DNA of 64,000 nt, from the NCBI GenBank assembly GCA_965247375.1, contig CBDFHU010000013.1:1-64000 (forward strand), written 5' to 3'. The DNA comes from Arsenicibacter sp965247375. Lineage in GTDB: Bacteria; Bacteroidota; Bacteroidia; Cytophagales; Spirosomataceae. The position numbers were made by a program, and so were the translations under genes. Below, one piece after another: positions 40,056 through 49,389 of this stretch. Within the stretch, counting starts at the first letter, position 1; each line of letters begins with the position of its first letter. The notes beneath the pieces were generated by a model. That model ran no database searches and was not told the origin of the DNA. It worked only from the letters and a program-made list of their open reading frames with translations.

Positions 40056-41163
40056 TCGATCGTTTTATAGCCTGATGGCTGTGGGGAGCTGTTTAGCAAT
40101 CAGTACAGCCGTATTGTCGGGGTGTCATACCTCAGAAAGTAAGGCAGAAACATCCGAAACCGTTGAAGCACCGGCAACTACTGAGGTATTTGCCCTCAAA
40201 AAAGGACAGCTTACCACGGAACTGCACGTGCCGGGCGAACTGGTGGCGTTCCGGGATGTTGATATCTATGCCCGTGTAACGGGTTACATCAAGGCGCTGT
40301 ATGCCGACATTGGCAGTGAGGTGCGGCAGGGGCAGTTACTGGCCCTGGCCGAAGCGCCGGAACTGAGTGCACAGGTAGCCTCGGCAGAGTCGCGGCTGAA
40401 AGCGCAGGAGGCGGTGTCGATTGCCAGTAAAGCCAATTATGAGCGGATTCTGGAGGCCAGCAAGATGTCGGGGGCGGTGTCAAAAAATGATGTCGATCAG
40501 GCGCTGGCGAAGCGGAATGCTGATCTGGCCCAGCTCGAAGCGGCCCGTTCGTCGTACCGTGAAGTGGCCGATCTGCGGAAATACCTCGAAATCCGTGCCC
40601 CGTTCAGCGGCGTCATCAGCGCGCGGAACGCCAGTACAGGGGCCTATATCGGACCTGCCGGAAAAGGGTCGGAGTTTCCGTTGTTTGTCCTGACCGAACA
40701 GCAAAAGCTTCGTCTGGTGATTTCGGTGCCGGAGGCCTACACCGGTTATGTAGAACCGAACGACGGCGTATCGTTTACCGTCAAGGCGTTCCCCGACAAG
40801 AAGTTTTCGGGGCAGGTGAAGCGGCAGGCCGGCGCTCTCGACAAGCGGCTGCGGTCGGAGCGGGTAGAGGTCGATGTGATGAACCCCGATAAAAAGCTGT
40901 TGCCGGGCATGATTGCCGAAGTGACGTTGCCGCTGCCGACACGGGGAAGTACGTTTATTGTGCCTAAATCGTCGGTCATCAACTCGACAACGGGTACATT
41001 TGTCATTCGGGTGGTCAATCAGAAAGCCGAATGGGTGCCGGTACGTAAGGGTCTTGAAGCCAACGACAAAGCCGAGGTTTTCGGCGAGCTGCACGAAAAC
41101 GACCAGCTCGTAACAACCGCAACCGAAGAGATAAGAGACGGGAGCACGGTGAAAGTCAAATAA
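40039..41163 (+). CDS. RND pump periplasmic adaptor (membrane fusion protein)
   Basis: A 374-residue lipoprotein: lipobox LSGC near residue 25, then a biotinyl-lipoyl-like domain (VTGYIKALYADIGSEVRQGQLLA), alpha hairpin (about 110-180) and beta barrel (IRAPFSGVISARNASTGAYI). The frame is open from 39910, but ATG 40039, overlapping the pump stop by 17 bp, gives the signal peptide. Links the pump to an outer-membrane channel that must be encoded elsewhere. Confidence 0.9.
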   Translation: MTRLIDRSFYSLMAVGSCLAISTAVLSGCHTSESKAETSETVEAPATTEVFALKKGQLTTELHVPGELVAFRDVDIYARVTGYIKALYADIGSEVRQGQLLALAEAPELSAQVASAESRLKAQEAVSIASKANYERILEASKMSGAVSKNDVDQALAKRNADLAQLEAARSSYREVADLRKYLEIRAPFSGVISARNASTGAYIGPAGKGSEFPLFVLTEQQKLRLVISVPEAYTGYVEPNDGVSFTVKAFPDKKFSGQVKRQAGALDKRLRSERVEVDVMNPDKKLLPGMIAEVTLPLPTRGSTFIVPKSSVINSTTGTFVIRVVNQKAEWVPVRKGLEANDKAEVFGELHENDQLVTTATEEIRDGSTVKVK

Positions 41164-41191
41164 GCACAGGAGATAGATACACATCTTACCG

Positions 41192-41233
41192 GTGGGTTCA
41201 GGAATAAAGAATCGTCTTTATTCCTGAACCCAC
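41192..41233 (+). terminator. Strong hairpin after the efflux operon
   Basis: A 19-bp perfect stem (41192-41210 with 41215-41233) and an ATCG loop, 28 bp past the adaptor stop. No T run follows, so termination may depend on stem strength alone. Confidence 0.7.
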
Positions 41234-41347
41234 GCACTCGCGGAAACCGCCCGACCATTGCATCCGGCTATCTGGTAATCAATGGTGATGGTTCATTTTT
41301 AACATATCGTTATATTTTCTCCCCTTTTCACACCATTAAGTTTTTTT

Positions 41348-41402
41348 GTGAAACATTTCCGTGAAACATCCTTGGATTATCCGAAAGTATCCGGCATCTT
41401 TG
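41348..41402 (+). promoter_or_regulatory. parA promoter and two GTGAAACA half-sites
   Basis: GTGAAACA occurs at 41348-41355 and 41361-41368, 13 bp apart; it is one half of the usual parS palindrome, but neither copy has the other half. CATCTTTG (41395-41402) is a near-consensus -7 element 23 bp before the parA ATG. Confidence 0.4.
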
Positions 41403-41424
41403 GGACTGCAACGAGCTAATACAA

Positions 41425-42213
41425 ATGGGTAAAGTCATTGCTGTCGCCAACCAGAAGGGGGGAGTCGGAAAAACAACTACCACGATTAATCTAGCGGCTA
41501 GCTTAGCCGCTCTGGAGTTTCGGACGCTTATCGTCGATGCCGATCCACAAGCAAACTCCACGTCGGGCCTGGGATATAATCCAAAGGAAATATCAACCAG
41601 CATCTACGAATGCATGGTCGAAGGCGTTGATACTCACGATGCAATTATTCAGACGGATTTTCCGAACCTGGATCTGCTGCCGTCACATATCGACCTCGTC
41701 GGTGCCGAAATCGAAATGATCAACCTGGGCAACCGGGAAGATAAAATGAAAGATGCGCTGGACGAAGTCCGTCAGGAGTATGATTTCGTGATTATCGACT
41801 GTTCACCGTCGCTGGGTCTGATTACGATCAATGCGCTGACGGCCGCCGATTCGGTGATTGTACCGGTACAGTGCGAGTACTTCGCGCTTGAAGGCCTGGG
41901 TAAACTCCTGAATACAATCAAGATCATCCAGTCGCGGCTGAACACACGGCTGACGATTGAGGGAATTTTGCTGACCATGTATGACCTGCGCGTGCGCCTG
42001 TCGAATCAGGTGGTCGGTGAAGTAACCGCGCACTTCCAGCAAATGGTCTTCAATACCATCATTCCGCGTAACATTCGTCTGAGCGAATCGCCGAGTTTCG
42101 GGGTGCCGGCGCTGGCACAGGACGCAGAAAGCAAGGGAGCTATCAGCTACCTGAACCTGGCCCGTGAAATTCTGACGAAAAACGGCATGATGCCGCATGA
42201 CCAACCGGCATAA
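41425..42213 (+). CDS. parA: Chromosome partitioning ATPase ParA/Soj
   Basis: A 262-residue Walker-type ATPase: deviant Walker A QKGGVGKTTTTINLA (about 10-24) with the signature Lys, Walker A' VDADPQANST (about 38-47), and Walker B FVIIDCSPSLG (about 120). Partners with ParB to move replicated origins apart. Chromosomal type: short, no N-terminal DNA-binding extension. parB follows 109 bp on. Genes after it (DUF5683, dapB, lepB) form a conserved Cytophagales order. Confidence 0.95.
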   Translation: MGKVIAVANQKGGVGKTTTTINLAASLAALEFRTLIVDADPQANSTSGLGYNPKEISTSIYECMVEGVDTHDAIIQTDFPNLDLLPSHIDLVGAEIEMINLGNREDKMKDALDEVRQEYDFVIIDCSPSLGLITINALTAADSVIVPVQCEYFALEGLGKLLNTIKIIQSRLNTRLTIEGILLTMYDLRVRLSNQVVGEVTAHFQQMVFNTIIPRNIRLSESPSFGVPALAQDAESKGAISYLNLAREILTKNGMMPHDQPA

Positions 42214-42322
42214 GCATAAGGCAGGGAGCGAACCGGTTCTCCTGTAATAATCGATTTAATCAGGGGCTTACGAGTGCCGTTTCAGGGCAGAAATCGTAAA
42301 TCATACATCATTAATTAAATGT

Positions 42323-43243
42323 ATGGAGACATTGAATAATAAAGCACCAAACAAGCGGATGACGGGTTTAGGGCGGGGACTCGGTGCGCTGCTCCAGGAT
42401 AGTGATGCGGTCAACCGGCAGGCCAAGCCATCGCCTTATGAGACCATCAGTACCATGAGCGAAATCTCAATCAACCAGATTGAGACCAACCCGTTTCAGC
42501 CCCGTACGCGGTTTGACGAAGAAGCCTTACAGGAACTCGCCGAATCGATCCGTGTGCAGGGCATTATCCAGCCGATCACAGTCCGGCAACTGGAAAAAGA
42601 CCGCTATCAGCTGATTTCGGGGGAACGCCGTCTGCAGGCCTCCAAGCTGATTGGCATGGTCACGATTCCGGCCTATATCCGGATGGCCAATGACCAGCAG
42701 ATGCTGGAAATGGCGCTGATCGAGAACATCCAGCGTGAAAATCTTAATTCCATAGAAATTGCCCTGAGCTATCAGCGCCTCATCACAGAGTGCAGCCTGA
42801 AGCAGGAGGAACTGGGTGAGCGTGTCGGCAAAAACCGCACAACGGTCAATAACTACATCCGGCTGCTGAAACTGCCGCCGGTGATTCAGGCGGCTCTGCG
42901 CGATAATGTGATCTCAATGGGACATGCCCGCGCCATTATCAACATTGAAAACCCGGATACACAAATCCGTATCTTCCGTAAGATTGTTGATGAAGAATGG
43001 TCGGTCCGTAAGGTAGAAGAAGCCGTCCGGAATTTATCGGCCGACGGATCGGAGCTGGTGGCCCGCAAAGTAACCCTGCCTAAAATGGAATTACGGAGCC
43101 TTCAGTTTAAACTGTCGTCGATGTTTGGTACCAAGGTATCGATCAAAGCCGATGAGAAACACAAGGGTGAGATCAAAATCCCGTTTACATCACAGGAAGA
43201 GCTGGACAAAATCCTGATGGTTTTGCGCCACGACGGAAAATAA
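42323..43243 (+). CDS. parB: Chromosome partitioning protein ParB/Spo0J
   Basis: A 306-residue CTPase/DNA-binding clamp. MTGLGRGLGALL is the ParA-stimulating tail, IETNPFQPRTRFDEEALQEL starts the N-terminal domain, and the CTP motifs ISGERRLQAS and ALIENIQRENLN (GERR, ENxQR) follow. A helix-turn-helix (about 160-185, LGERVGKNRTTVNNYIRLL) then reads parS. The C-terminal domain dimerises. Expected to load at parS sites near the origin. Confidence 0.95.
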   Translation: METLNNKAPNKRMTGLGRGLGALLQDSDAVNRQAKPSPYETISTMSEISINQIETNPFQPRTRFDEEALQELAESIRVQGIIQPITVRQLEKDRYQLISGERRLQASKLIGMVTIPAYIRMANDQQMLEMALIENIQRENLNSIEIALSYQRLITECSLKQEELGERVGKNRTTVNNYIRLLKLPPVIQAALRDNVISMGHARAIINIENPDTQIRIFRKIVDEEWSVRKVEEAVRNLSADGSELVARKVTLPKMELRSLQFKLSSMFGTKVSIKADEKHKGEIKIPFTSQEELDKILMVLRHDGK

Positions 43244-43265
43244 CAGCAGGAAGTTACAAACTGAC

Positions 43266-43946
43266 ATGAAGTATCGGGGAGTTTGGATGTGGATGGTCCT
43301 GTTGCTGGCAACCGGTGCGGTTCAGGCGCAGAAAAAGACAGTTGCCGATAGCGTGCGGGTTGGTAATTCAGTGCTGACAGCCGACGACTCAACCGTTGTG
43401 AATGCGACCGATACTGTGCGGATCAGCGAGAAAAAAACGGCCGAAATCCGTAAAATCATTCCGCGTCAGGCAACCATCCGCTCGGCGATTTTGCCGGGCC
43501 TGGGCCAGATTTACAACGGACAGGCGTGGAAAGTGCCGTTTGTGTATGCGGCACTGGGTACTGAGGTGTATCTGATCGTTGATTTCAATAGAAAATACCT
43601 CAAATTTGAATCGGCTTACCGGACCGCCTATGAGGATAAGTCGACCGGCGAAAATGCCAAAACGGCTGTTGTCCGGGTAAAAAGTAACGGTCAGTGGCAG
43701 GATATCCGTTATAGTGTCGCTCAATTGAAGACGATTACGGACATTTATCATCGCTATCGGGATCTGAACGTCATTCTGATGGCGGCGTTCTGGGGGCTGA
43801 ACGCGGTTGAAGCTAATGTGGCGGCTCACCTGAAAACATTTGATATGTCGGATGATCTGTCGATGCAGGTGAAGCCAATCCTGATTCCGAACTTAGCCGG
43901 CGGGCCGCCGGTATTGGGGGCCAAACTAACGCTGACGATTAAATAA
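43266..43946 (+). CDS. DUF5683 protein
   Basis: A 226-residue membrane-associated protein with signal peptide (MWMVLLLATGAVQA). The motif RSAILPGLGQIYNGQAWKVPFVYAAL (here split: RSAILPGLGQIYNGQAWK and VPFVYAAL) is typical of DUF5683 and related to TM2-type sequences. A second hydrophobic stretch follows near 170. Conserved next to parB in Cytophagales; function unknown. Starts 22 bp after parB, so cotranscribed. Confidence 0.85.
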   Translation: MKYRGVWMWMVLLLATGAVQAQKKTVADSVRVGNSVLTADDSTVVNATDTVRISEKKTAEIRKIIPRQATIRSAILPGLGQIYNGQAWKVPFVYAALGTEVYLIVDFNRKYLKFESAYRTAYEDKSTGENAKTAVVRVKSNGQWQDIRYSVAQLKTITDIYHRYRDLNVILMAAFWGLNAVEANVAAHLKTFDMSDDLSMQVKPILIPNLAGGPPVLGAKLTLTIK

Positions 43947-43990
43947 ACGAGGTTTTCGGTCTTTTAGAACGAAACGAAAATAGATTTTAC

Positions 43991-44713
43991 ATGAATATTC
44001 TGTTGCTCGGCTACGGTAAAATGGGGCGCACCATCGAAAAAACCGCGCTTGATCGTGGCCATCACATTGCCGGACGGATAGATGTCTCTAACCGTCAGGA
44101 AATGGAATCTCTCGGCAGCGATGCTGTAGATGTGGTTATTGAATTCAGCTCACCTGAATCGGCTTTCGAAAATATAACCTATTGCCTGAAACGCGGATGG
44201 CCTGTTGTCAGCGGAACGACCGGCTGGCTTGACCACCGGGCAGAAGTGGAAGAACTGTGCGAGCAGCATAAGGGCGCTTTCTTCTATGCGTCTAATTACA
44301 GCATCGGCGTAAACCTGTTTTTCCGGCTGAACAAGGTACTGGCGCAGTTTATGAAAAATTACCCGTCCTATCAGGTGTTTATGACCGAGATTCACCACAC
44401 GGAAAAGAAAGACGCGCCGAGCGGAACGGCCATTACGCTGGCCGAAGGTATTCTGGAAAACCTGCCGGGCAAAACCGGCTGGGCCGAAAAAGGACCGGAA
44501 GCTGCCGGAGACAGCGTTCTGGAAATTGAATCATTACGCGAAGGCGTGGTGCCGGGAACACACATCATCCGCTACGGCTCGGAGGTTGACCAGATTGAGA
44601 TTTCACACGTTGCCCACAGCCGGCAGGGGTTTGCCCTCGGTGCAGTTGTAGCGGCTGAATGGCTGGTTGGCAAGCAGGGTATTTTCGGAATGGATGACCT
44701 GTTAGGAGAGTAG
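43991..44713 (+). CDS. dapB: 4-hydroxy-tetrahydrodipicolinate reductase
   Basis: Lysine/diaminopimelate pathway reductase of 240 residues. Nucleotide motif LLGYGKMGRTIEK (4-16), VIEFSSPES, SGTTGW near 75, and the substrate/catalytic motif EIHHTEKKDAPSGTAITLAEG near 135 with the conserved His-His and Lys. Ends with the typical HSRQGFALGAVVAAEWL. Follows DUF5683 by 44 bp and precedes lepB. Confidence 0.95.
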   Translation: MNILLLGYGKMGRTIEKTALDRGHHIAGRIDVSNRQEMESLGSDAVDVVIEFSSPESAFENITYCLKRGWPVVSGTTGWLDHRAEVEELCEQHKGAFFYASNYSIGVNLFFRLNKVLAQFMKNYPSYQVFMTEIHHTEKKDAPSGTAITLAEGILENLPGKTGWAEKGPEAAGDSVLEIESLREGVVPGTHIIRYGSEVDQIEISHVAHSRQGFALGAVVAAEWLVGKQGIFGMDDLLGE

Positions 44714-44747
44714 CAAAGATTGAATTAGTTGAAAAAAAGAAAACGTT

Positions 44748-45914
44748 GTGTCAGAGGTAAATACAAAACCGCAGATTAAATCGGACAAGCCGAAAAAATC
44801 ACCAGCCCGCGAGTGGTTCGACTCGATACTGTTTGCTGTTGTGGCTGCTACCCTCATCCGGTGGCTGTTTATGGAAGCGTTCACAATTCCGACGCCTTCT
44901 ATGGAACGAAGCCTGATGGTGGGCGACTTCCTGTTTGTCAGTAAACTGCACTACGGAACGCGTACACCGCGCACGCCGTTGCAGGTGCCGCTTACTCACC
45001 AGAAAATATGGGGAACTGAAATCCCGTCGTTCAGCGATGCGATTCAGTTGCCGTCATTCCGGCTGCCGGGCTTCACCCATGTCAAAAACGGGGATGTCGT
45101 GGTATTCAACTTTCCGACTGAAGAGCAGTATCCGCCGGATCTGCGGACAAACTACATCAAGCGCTGTATCGGTATTCCGGGCGATGTGGTCGAAGTGCGT
45201 CACCGCCAGGTGTATGTAAACGGAAAAGAATCGGTTAACCCGCCACGGATGCAGCTGTCGTATTTTCTGGATACGACAAACCCGGACCTGAACGATGCTT
45301 TCTTCCGTCAGTTCGACATTGTAAACGACTACCGCAAAGGCAGCGAGACCTATAACTGGCAGCCGATTGAGCAATACAACGACTCTACCAAAACCAACGC
45401 GCTGGTTGGTTATAAGCTCGTAACGAACGCCGAAACGATTGAGAAATTTAAACAGTTCGACTGGTGTAAAAAGATTGTACCGTATGACGAAAACCGTCCG
45501 GAGAAACCATCGCCATACTCGCAGATCTATGGCGGCGCGCTGATGAACTGGACCATTGACAACTTCGGACCGCTGACAGTACCAAAGAAAGGCGTAACCA
45601 TTAAGCTGGACTCAGTGAATATTGCGCTGTATGGCACCGTGATTCAGAAATACGAAGACAACGGGAAGGTTGAGGTAACACCGCAGCAGATCACTATCGA
45701 CGGTAAGCCGGTTACGTCGTATACCTTCAAGCAGGATTATTACTTCATGATGGGAGATAACCGTCACAATTCATACGATTCACGGTATTGGGGCTTTGTG
45801 CCGGAAGATCACATTGTGGGTAAAGCGGTCTTTATCTGGATGTCCATTGATCCAAATCCGGAAAGCTTCTGGAATAAAATCCGCTGGAACCGTCTGTTCC
45901 GGATTATTGAGTAA
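44748..45914 (+). CDS. lepB: Signal peptidase I
   Basis: Membrane protease that removes signal peptides. The 388-residue protein has one N-terminal helix (SILFAVVAATLIRWLFM), the catalytic Ser51 in TPSMERSL and Lys138 in YIKRCIGIPGD, and the box MMGDNRHNSYDSRYWGFVP near 335. A large insertion between (about 155-300) is usual in Bacteroidota. Start is GTG 44748; no ATG is near. It comes 34 bp after dapB. Confidence 0.93.
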   Translation: MSEVNTKPQIKSDKPKKSPAREWFDSILFAVVAATLIRWLFMEAFTIPTPSMERSLMVGDFLFVSKLHYGTRTPRTPLQVPLTHQKIWGTEIPSFSDAIQLPSFRLPGFTHVKNGDVVVFNFPTEEQYPPDLRTNYIKRCIGIPGDVVEVRHRQVYVNGKESVNPPRMQLSYFLDTTNPDLNDAFFRQFDIVNDYRKGSETYNWQPIEQYNDSTKTNALVGYKLVTNAETIEKFKQFDWCKKIVPYDENRPEKPSPYSQIYGGALMNWTIDNFGPLTVPKKGVTIKLDSVNIALYGTVIQKYEDNGKVEVTPQQITIDGKPVTSYTFKQDYYFMMGDNRHNSYDSRYWGFVPEDHIVGKAVFIWMSIDPNPESFWNKIRWNRLFRIIE

Positions 45915-45937
45915 GCAGAGCGGAATTAACGCATACA

Positions 45938-45968
45938 AAAGGGGCGGTGGATGATCCACCGCCCCTTT
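45938..45968. terminator. Bidirectional terminator lepB/ung
   Basis: AAAGGGGCGGTGGA (45938-45951) and TCCACCGCCCCTTT (45955-45968), 14-bp perfect stem with a 3-base loop, between convergent genes, A/T-flanked on both sides. Confidence 0.85.
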
Positions 45969-45990
45969 CTCTTTTACGATATCCGGCCGT

Positions 45991-46656
45991 TTACCAGTCA
46001 ATCTCCGGCAGACCCTGTGCGCGGAGGTATTCGTTTGCCTGGCTGAAATGTTTATTGCCGAACCAGCCGCCCCATTGGGCTGCCATCGGTGAAGGATGCT
46101 TGGATTTGAGCACTAAATGCTTCGAGGCGTCGATAACGGCGCCTTTCTTTTGCGCATAAGCGCCCCATAGCATAAAGACAATATGTTCTTTCTGCTCCGA
46201 AAGTACTTTGATGGCCGCATCGGTAAAGGTTTCCCAGCCCTTACCCTGGTGCGAACCTGCCTGTCCGGCACGTACGGTAAGCGTGGCGTTCAGGAGCAGA
46301 ACACCTTGTACCGCCCAGCGTTCAAGGTTACCGGATTTGGGAACGGGAATACCCAGATCGTCCTGGATTTCCTTAAAAATATTGATCAGCGAAGGCGGTT
46401 TGGTGACTCCGTCGGCTACGGAAAACGACAGGCCATTTGCCTGACCTTCACCGTGGTAAGGGTCCTGGCCAAGGATCACAACCCGTGTGTCATCAAAACT
46501 ACATTTATCAAAAGCATTGAAAATAAGCCGTCCGGGAGGGTATACGCGCTGGGTACTGTATTCGTGTCGGACAAACTCAGCCAGCTCCTGAAAATATGGC
46601 TTGTCGAATTCAGGTTGAAGCCGTTGTTGCCATGACTCGGCGATTGCAACTTTCAT
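45991..46656 (-). CDS. ung: Uracil-DNA glycosylase, family 1
   Basis: Removes uracil from DNA. The 221-residue protein has VVILGQDPYHGEGQANGLSFSV with catalytic Asp near 66, LLLNATLTVRAGQAGSH, and HPSPMAAQ with the conserved His near 191. Normal length. It converges on lepB. A near-consensus -7 element TACTTTCG (minus strand, 46696-46689) precedes it. Confidence 0.96.
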   Translation of the reverse strand: MKVAIAESWQQRLQPEFDKPYFQELAEFVRHEYSTQRVYPPGRLIFNAFDKCSFDDTRVVILGQDPYHGEGQANGLSFSVADGVTKPPSLINIFKEIQDDLGIPVPKSGNLERWAVQGVLLLNATLTVRAGQAGSHQGKGWETFTDAAIKVLSEQKEHIVFMLWGAYAQKKGAVIDASKHLVLKSKHPSPMAAQWGGWFGNKHFSQANEYLRAQGLPEIDW

Positions 46657-46747
46657 GGGAATGCGTGAAAAAAAACGTTTGCTGCTTGCGAAAGTAAACT
46701 AATCAACCTAATTTTCGTTTCAAGGTTGTCAAGAACGGCAAAAATTT

Positions 46748-47134
46748 ATGGTTTCGGCAGTTACAGAAGGCATAAAGGTTAGCGTAAGGACGGAATATCA
46801 GGCCGAATACTCAAGCCCGCTTCAATCACATTACGTATTTACCTACCGCATCACCATCGAGAACGCCAGCGAGTACACCATTCAGTTGCTCCGGCGTCAC
46901 TGGACAATTTACGATTCAAACGGAACCGTTCGCGAAGTCGAGGGCGAAGGCGTGGTCGGGCAACAACCGGTGCTGGAACCCGGCGAAGTCCACGAATATG
47001 TTTCGGGCTGCAACCTGCGCTCCAGCATGGGTAAGATGATCGGGCATTACCTTGTCGAACGCATTATTGACGGAAAATACGTCAGCGTAGCCATTCCTGA
47101 ATTTACCATGGTGGCTCCGTTCAAGTTGAATTAA
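46748..47134 (+). CDS. apaG: ApaG-domain protein
   Basis: A 128-residue single-domain ApaG protein (fibronectin-III-like fold): VSVRTEYQAEYSSP, YRITIENASEYTIQLLRRHWTI, VVGQQPVLEPGEVHEYVSGC and the G-rich MGKMIGHYLV. Linked to cobalt/magnesium tolerance in enterobacteria; the biochemical role is unclear. Divergent from ung; the methyltransferase follows 11 bp on. Confidence 0.92.
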   Translation: MVSAVTEGIKVSVRTEYQAEYSSPLQSHYVFTYRITIENASEYTIQLLRRHWTIYDSNGTVREVEGEGVVGQQPVLEPGEVHEYVSGCNLRSSMGKMIGHYLVERIIDGKYVSVAIPEFTMVAPFKLN

Positions 47135-47145
47135 ACGCTTCCACG

Positions 47146-47931
47146 TTGATTATTCCCTATTTACGGTACGTAGTTAAGGCCGGGAACGAGCACTCCCTGC
47201 ATTCTCCCTTTTTATTTGATCTGTACCGGCAAACCATCCGGCCTGAAAGAAAAAGCGCTGACGAGCCATTTTTCGGGCACATAGAAGCACTGCGGCGCGA
47301 ATTAAAACAAAGCCGCGAAGAACTTTCAGTCGTTGATTTAGGCGCCGGTTCACGTCTGACGCCGGCCGGCACGCGGACGGTGGGCGCCATTGCCCGTCAT
47401 TCGGCAAAATCGCCGGCCTATGCGCAACTGCTTTACCGGTTGACTCAACGGTTTCAGACGCGGATAATTTTTGATTTAGGGACATCGCTTGGCCTTACAA
47501 CCGCCTATCTGACTAAAGGTGCAGATAAGACCGGAGGCTTCGTAACCAGCTTTGAGGGGTGTCCGGCAACGGCAGAAAAGGCACGTCAGCATCTGACCCG
47601 GCTCGGGTGTAAACATGTGGAGGTGATCATAGGCGATCTGGCCGTAACCTTGCCGGAGCGGGTGGATAAGGTAAAGCAGCTGGACATGGTTTTCTTCGAT
47701 GCTAATCACCGGTATAGGCCTACTGTTCAGTATTTTAATGTATGTTTATCCAAAAGACATAACGATTCTGTGTTTATCTTTGATGATATTCATTGGTCGG
47801 ACGAAATGGAGCAGGCCTGGGCAACGATTAAAGACCATCCGGATGTAACCGCAACGGTAGATCTCTTCGGCGTAGGACTGGTTTTCTTTCGTAAAGAGCA
47901 GTTGAAACAACACTTTACCCTGCGTTTCTGA
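47146..47931 (+). CDS. Class I SAM-dependent O-methyltransferase-like protein
   Basis: A 261-residue Rossmann methyltransferase. The SAM motif FDLGTSLGLTTAYL lies near 107-120, SFEGCP near 135, and the metal/acidic motifs MVFFDANHRY and FIFDDIHWSDEM near 182 and 207, like small-molecule O-methyltransferases. The N-terminal 90 residues (HSLHSPFLFDLYRQTIR; VVDLGAGS) are specific to a Bacteroidota group. Start is TTG 47146. Substrate not recognisable. Confidence 0.75.
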   Translation: MIIPYLRYVVKAGNEHSLHSPFLFDLYRQTIRPERKSADEPFFGHIEALRRELKQSREELSVVDLGAGSRLTPAGTRTVGAIARHSAKSPAYAQLLYRLTQRFQTRIIFDLGTSLGLTTAYLTKGADKTGGFVTSFEGCPATAEKARQHLTRLGCKHVEVIIGDLAVTLPERVDKVKQLDMVFFDANHRYRPTVQYFNVCLSKRHNDSVFIFDDIHWSDEMEQAWATIKDHPDVTATVDLFGVGLVFFRKEQLKQHFTLRF

Positions 47932-47943
47932 TTAGCTTTTCAC

Positions 47944-49305
47944 ATGAAGCATCTCTTATCTTATCAAATCGCCCTGGTGGGGGTTGTTGGCATGGCTATA
48001 CTCGTCGGATCATGTCAGCAAACCGGCACGGATGCAAAACCTGCCGATGAGTCAAGTTTCGGACTCATGCAGAAGAAAATCCTGACACCTTCCTGCGCGA
48101 CGGCCGGTTGCCATGCATCGGAAAAGGATGCCGCGTTTAAACAGCACGGACTCATTCTGGCTGAAGGTGCAGCATACCAGAATCTGGTCGGTGTTGCACC
48201 CGCCAATACCGATGCAAAGGCGGATGGCTACCTGCGTGTCAAAGCGTTTGCGTCGCTGCAAAGCCTGCTGTATTATAAGCTGAACTTCGAGCCGGCACAC
48301 CATGCTACGAAGCAGTATGGTAATCCGATGCCGTTGGGTGGCGATGCGTTGTCGGTCGGTAAAATTGAGTTTATCCGGCGATGGATTGAAGCCGGTGCCC
48401 CGAAGGAGGGTAATGTTGTGGATGCAGCGCTGCTGGATGATACCACACCGAGCTACGTAACAGCGCCTTTTGAGGCATTACCGGTACCGGCCGCTACGGA
48501 AGGGCGGCAGATGAGCCTGCCACAGTTTACCGTCGCTCCGAATTTTGAACGGGAGCTGTTCATGCGCCGGATGGTTGGCAATACCGGCGATATGTATGTA
48601 AACCGTATCCAGATCAAAATGCGGCCAAACAGTCACCATTTTGTGGCCTATTCCTTCTCTAACGCGTCGTATCCGCCGCTTGATCAGGTGCGTGATCTCC
48701 GGAATGCGGACGGATCGCTGAATCTGACAACCTTCCTGACGATGCAGAATCACGTGTTTCTGGCTGGCAGCCAGTCGGCAAGTTACGATTATACATTCCC
48801 GGCCGGAACAGCACTGCTTTTACCCGCAAATACATCGCTGGATATGAATTCGCACTATGTCAATAAAACGACCGCCCCGATTCCCGGCGAAGTGTCTATG
48901 AACCTGTACTCAGTGGATAAATCAAAGGTGCAGACGGTTGTGCAAACGCTGAACCTTGCCAATCAAAGCCTGAATATCCCCGCAAATTCGCGGGTGACGC
49001 TGTCAAAGACATTTACCTTCAGCAAGCCGAGAACCATTCTCGCCCTGACCTCGCACACGCACAAACTGGGCGAGAAGTTCGTCATTAAGATTTATGGCGG
49101 TACGCGGAACGGGGAGGTGCTGTATACGGCAACAGACTGGGAGCATCCGGACATTCTTACCTTCAAAACGCCGGTTACGCTCAAAGCAGGAGAGGGCCTG
49201 ATGTCAGAAATCACCTACAATAACACGACCAACAAAGCTGTCGGCTTCGGGCTCACCAGCGAAGATGAGATGGGGATTATTTTCGGCTACTTCTACGAAA
49301 ACTAA
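47944..49305 (+). CDS. Lipoprotein with CX4CH heme motif and copper monooxygenase-like domain
   Basis: A 453-residue lipoprotein (lipobox LVGSC). The first 150 residues resemble a cytochrome-c-like domain with one candidate heme site CATAGCH, spaced CX4CH and not CX2CH. The rest resembles type II copper ascorbate-dependent monooxygenases (PHM fold): PNSHHFVAY (His pair), SHYVNKT, SHTHKLG (His-x-His) and EMGIIFGY (Met) fit the two copper sites. A fused electron-donor/monooxygenase of the periplasm or outer membrane is inferred. No partner gene suggests the substrate. Confidence 0.7.
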   Translation: MKHLLSYQIALVGVVGMAILVGSCQQTGTDAKPADESSFGLMQKKILTPSCATAGCHASEKDAAFKQHGLILAEGAAYQNLVGVAPANTDAKADGYLRVKAFASLQSLLYYKLNFEPAHHATKQYGNPMPLGGDALSVGKIEFIRRWIEAGAPKEGNVVDAALLDDTTPSYVTAPFEALPVPAATEGRQMSLPQFTVAPNFERELFMRRMVGNTGDMYVNRIQIKMRPNSHHFVAYSFSNASYPPLDQVRDLRNADGSLNLTTFLTMQNHVFLAGSQSASYDYTFPAGTALLLPANTSLDMNSHYVNKTTAPIPGEVSMNLYSVDKSKVQTVVQTLNLANQSLNIPANSRVTLSKTFTFSKPRTILALTSHTHKLGEKFVIKIYGGTRNGEVLYTATDWEHPDILTFKTPVTLKAGEGLMSEITYNNTTNKAVGFGLTSEDEMGIIFGYFYEN

Positions 49306-49315
49306 GCGCAAAAAA

Positions 49316-49348
49316 AGTGGTGGCACGACTTTGAGTAGTGCCACCACT
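49316..49348. terminator. Palindromic terminator between convergent genes
   Basis: AGTGGTGGCAC (49316-49326) and GTGCCACCACT (49338-49348), 11-base loop. The arms are the outer arms of the element at 18768-18857, without its tandem repeats. Confidence 0.75.
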
Positions 49349-49389
49349 AAATATATATCAGTAGAATTTAACTACTGTCTGTTTATTGC

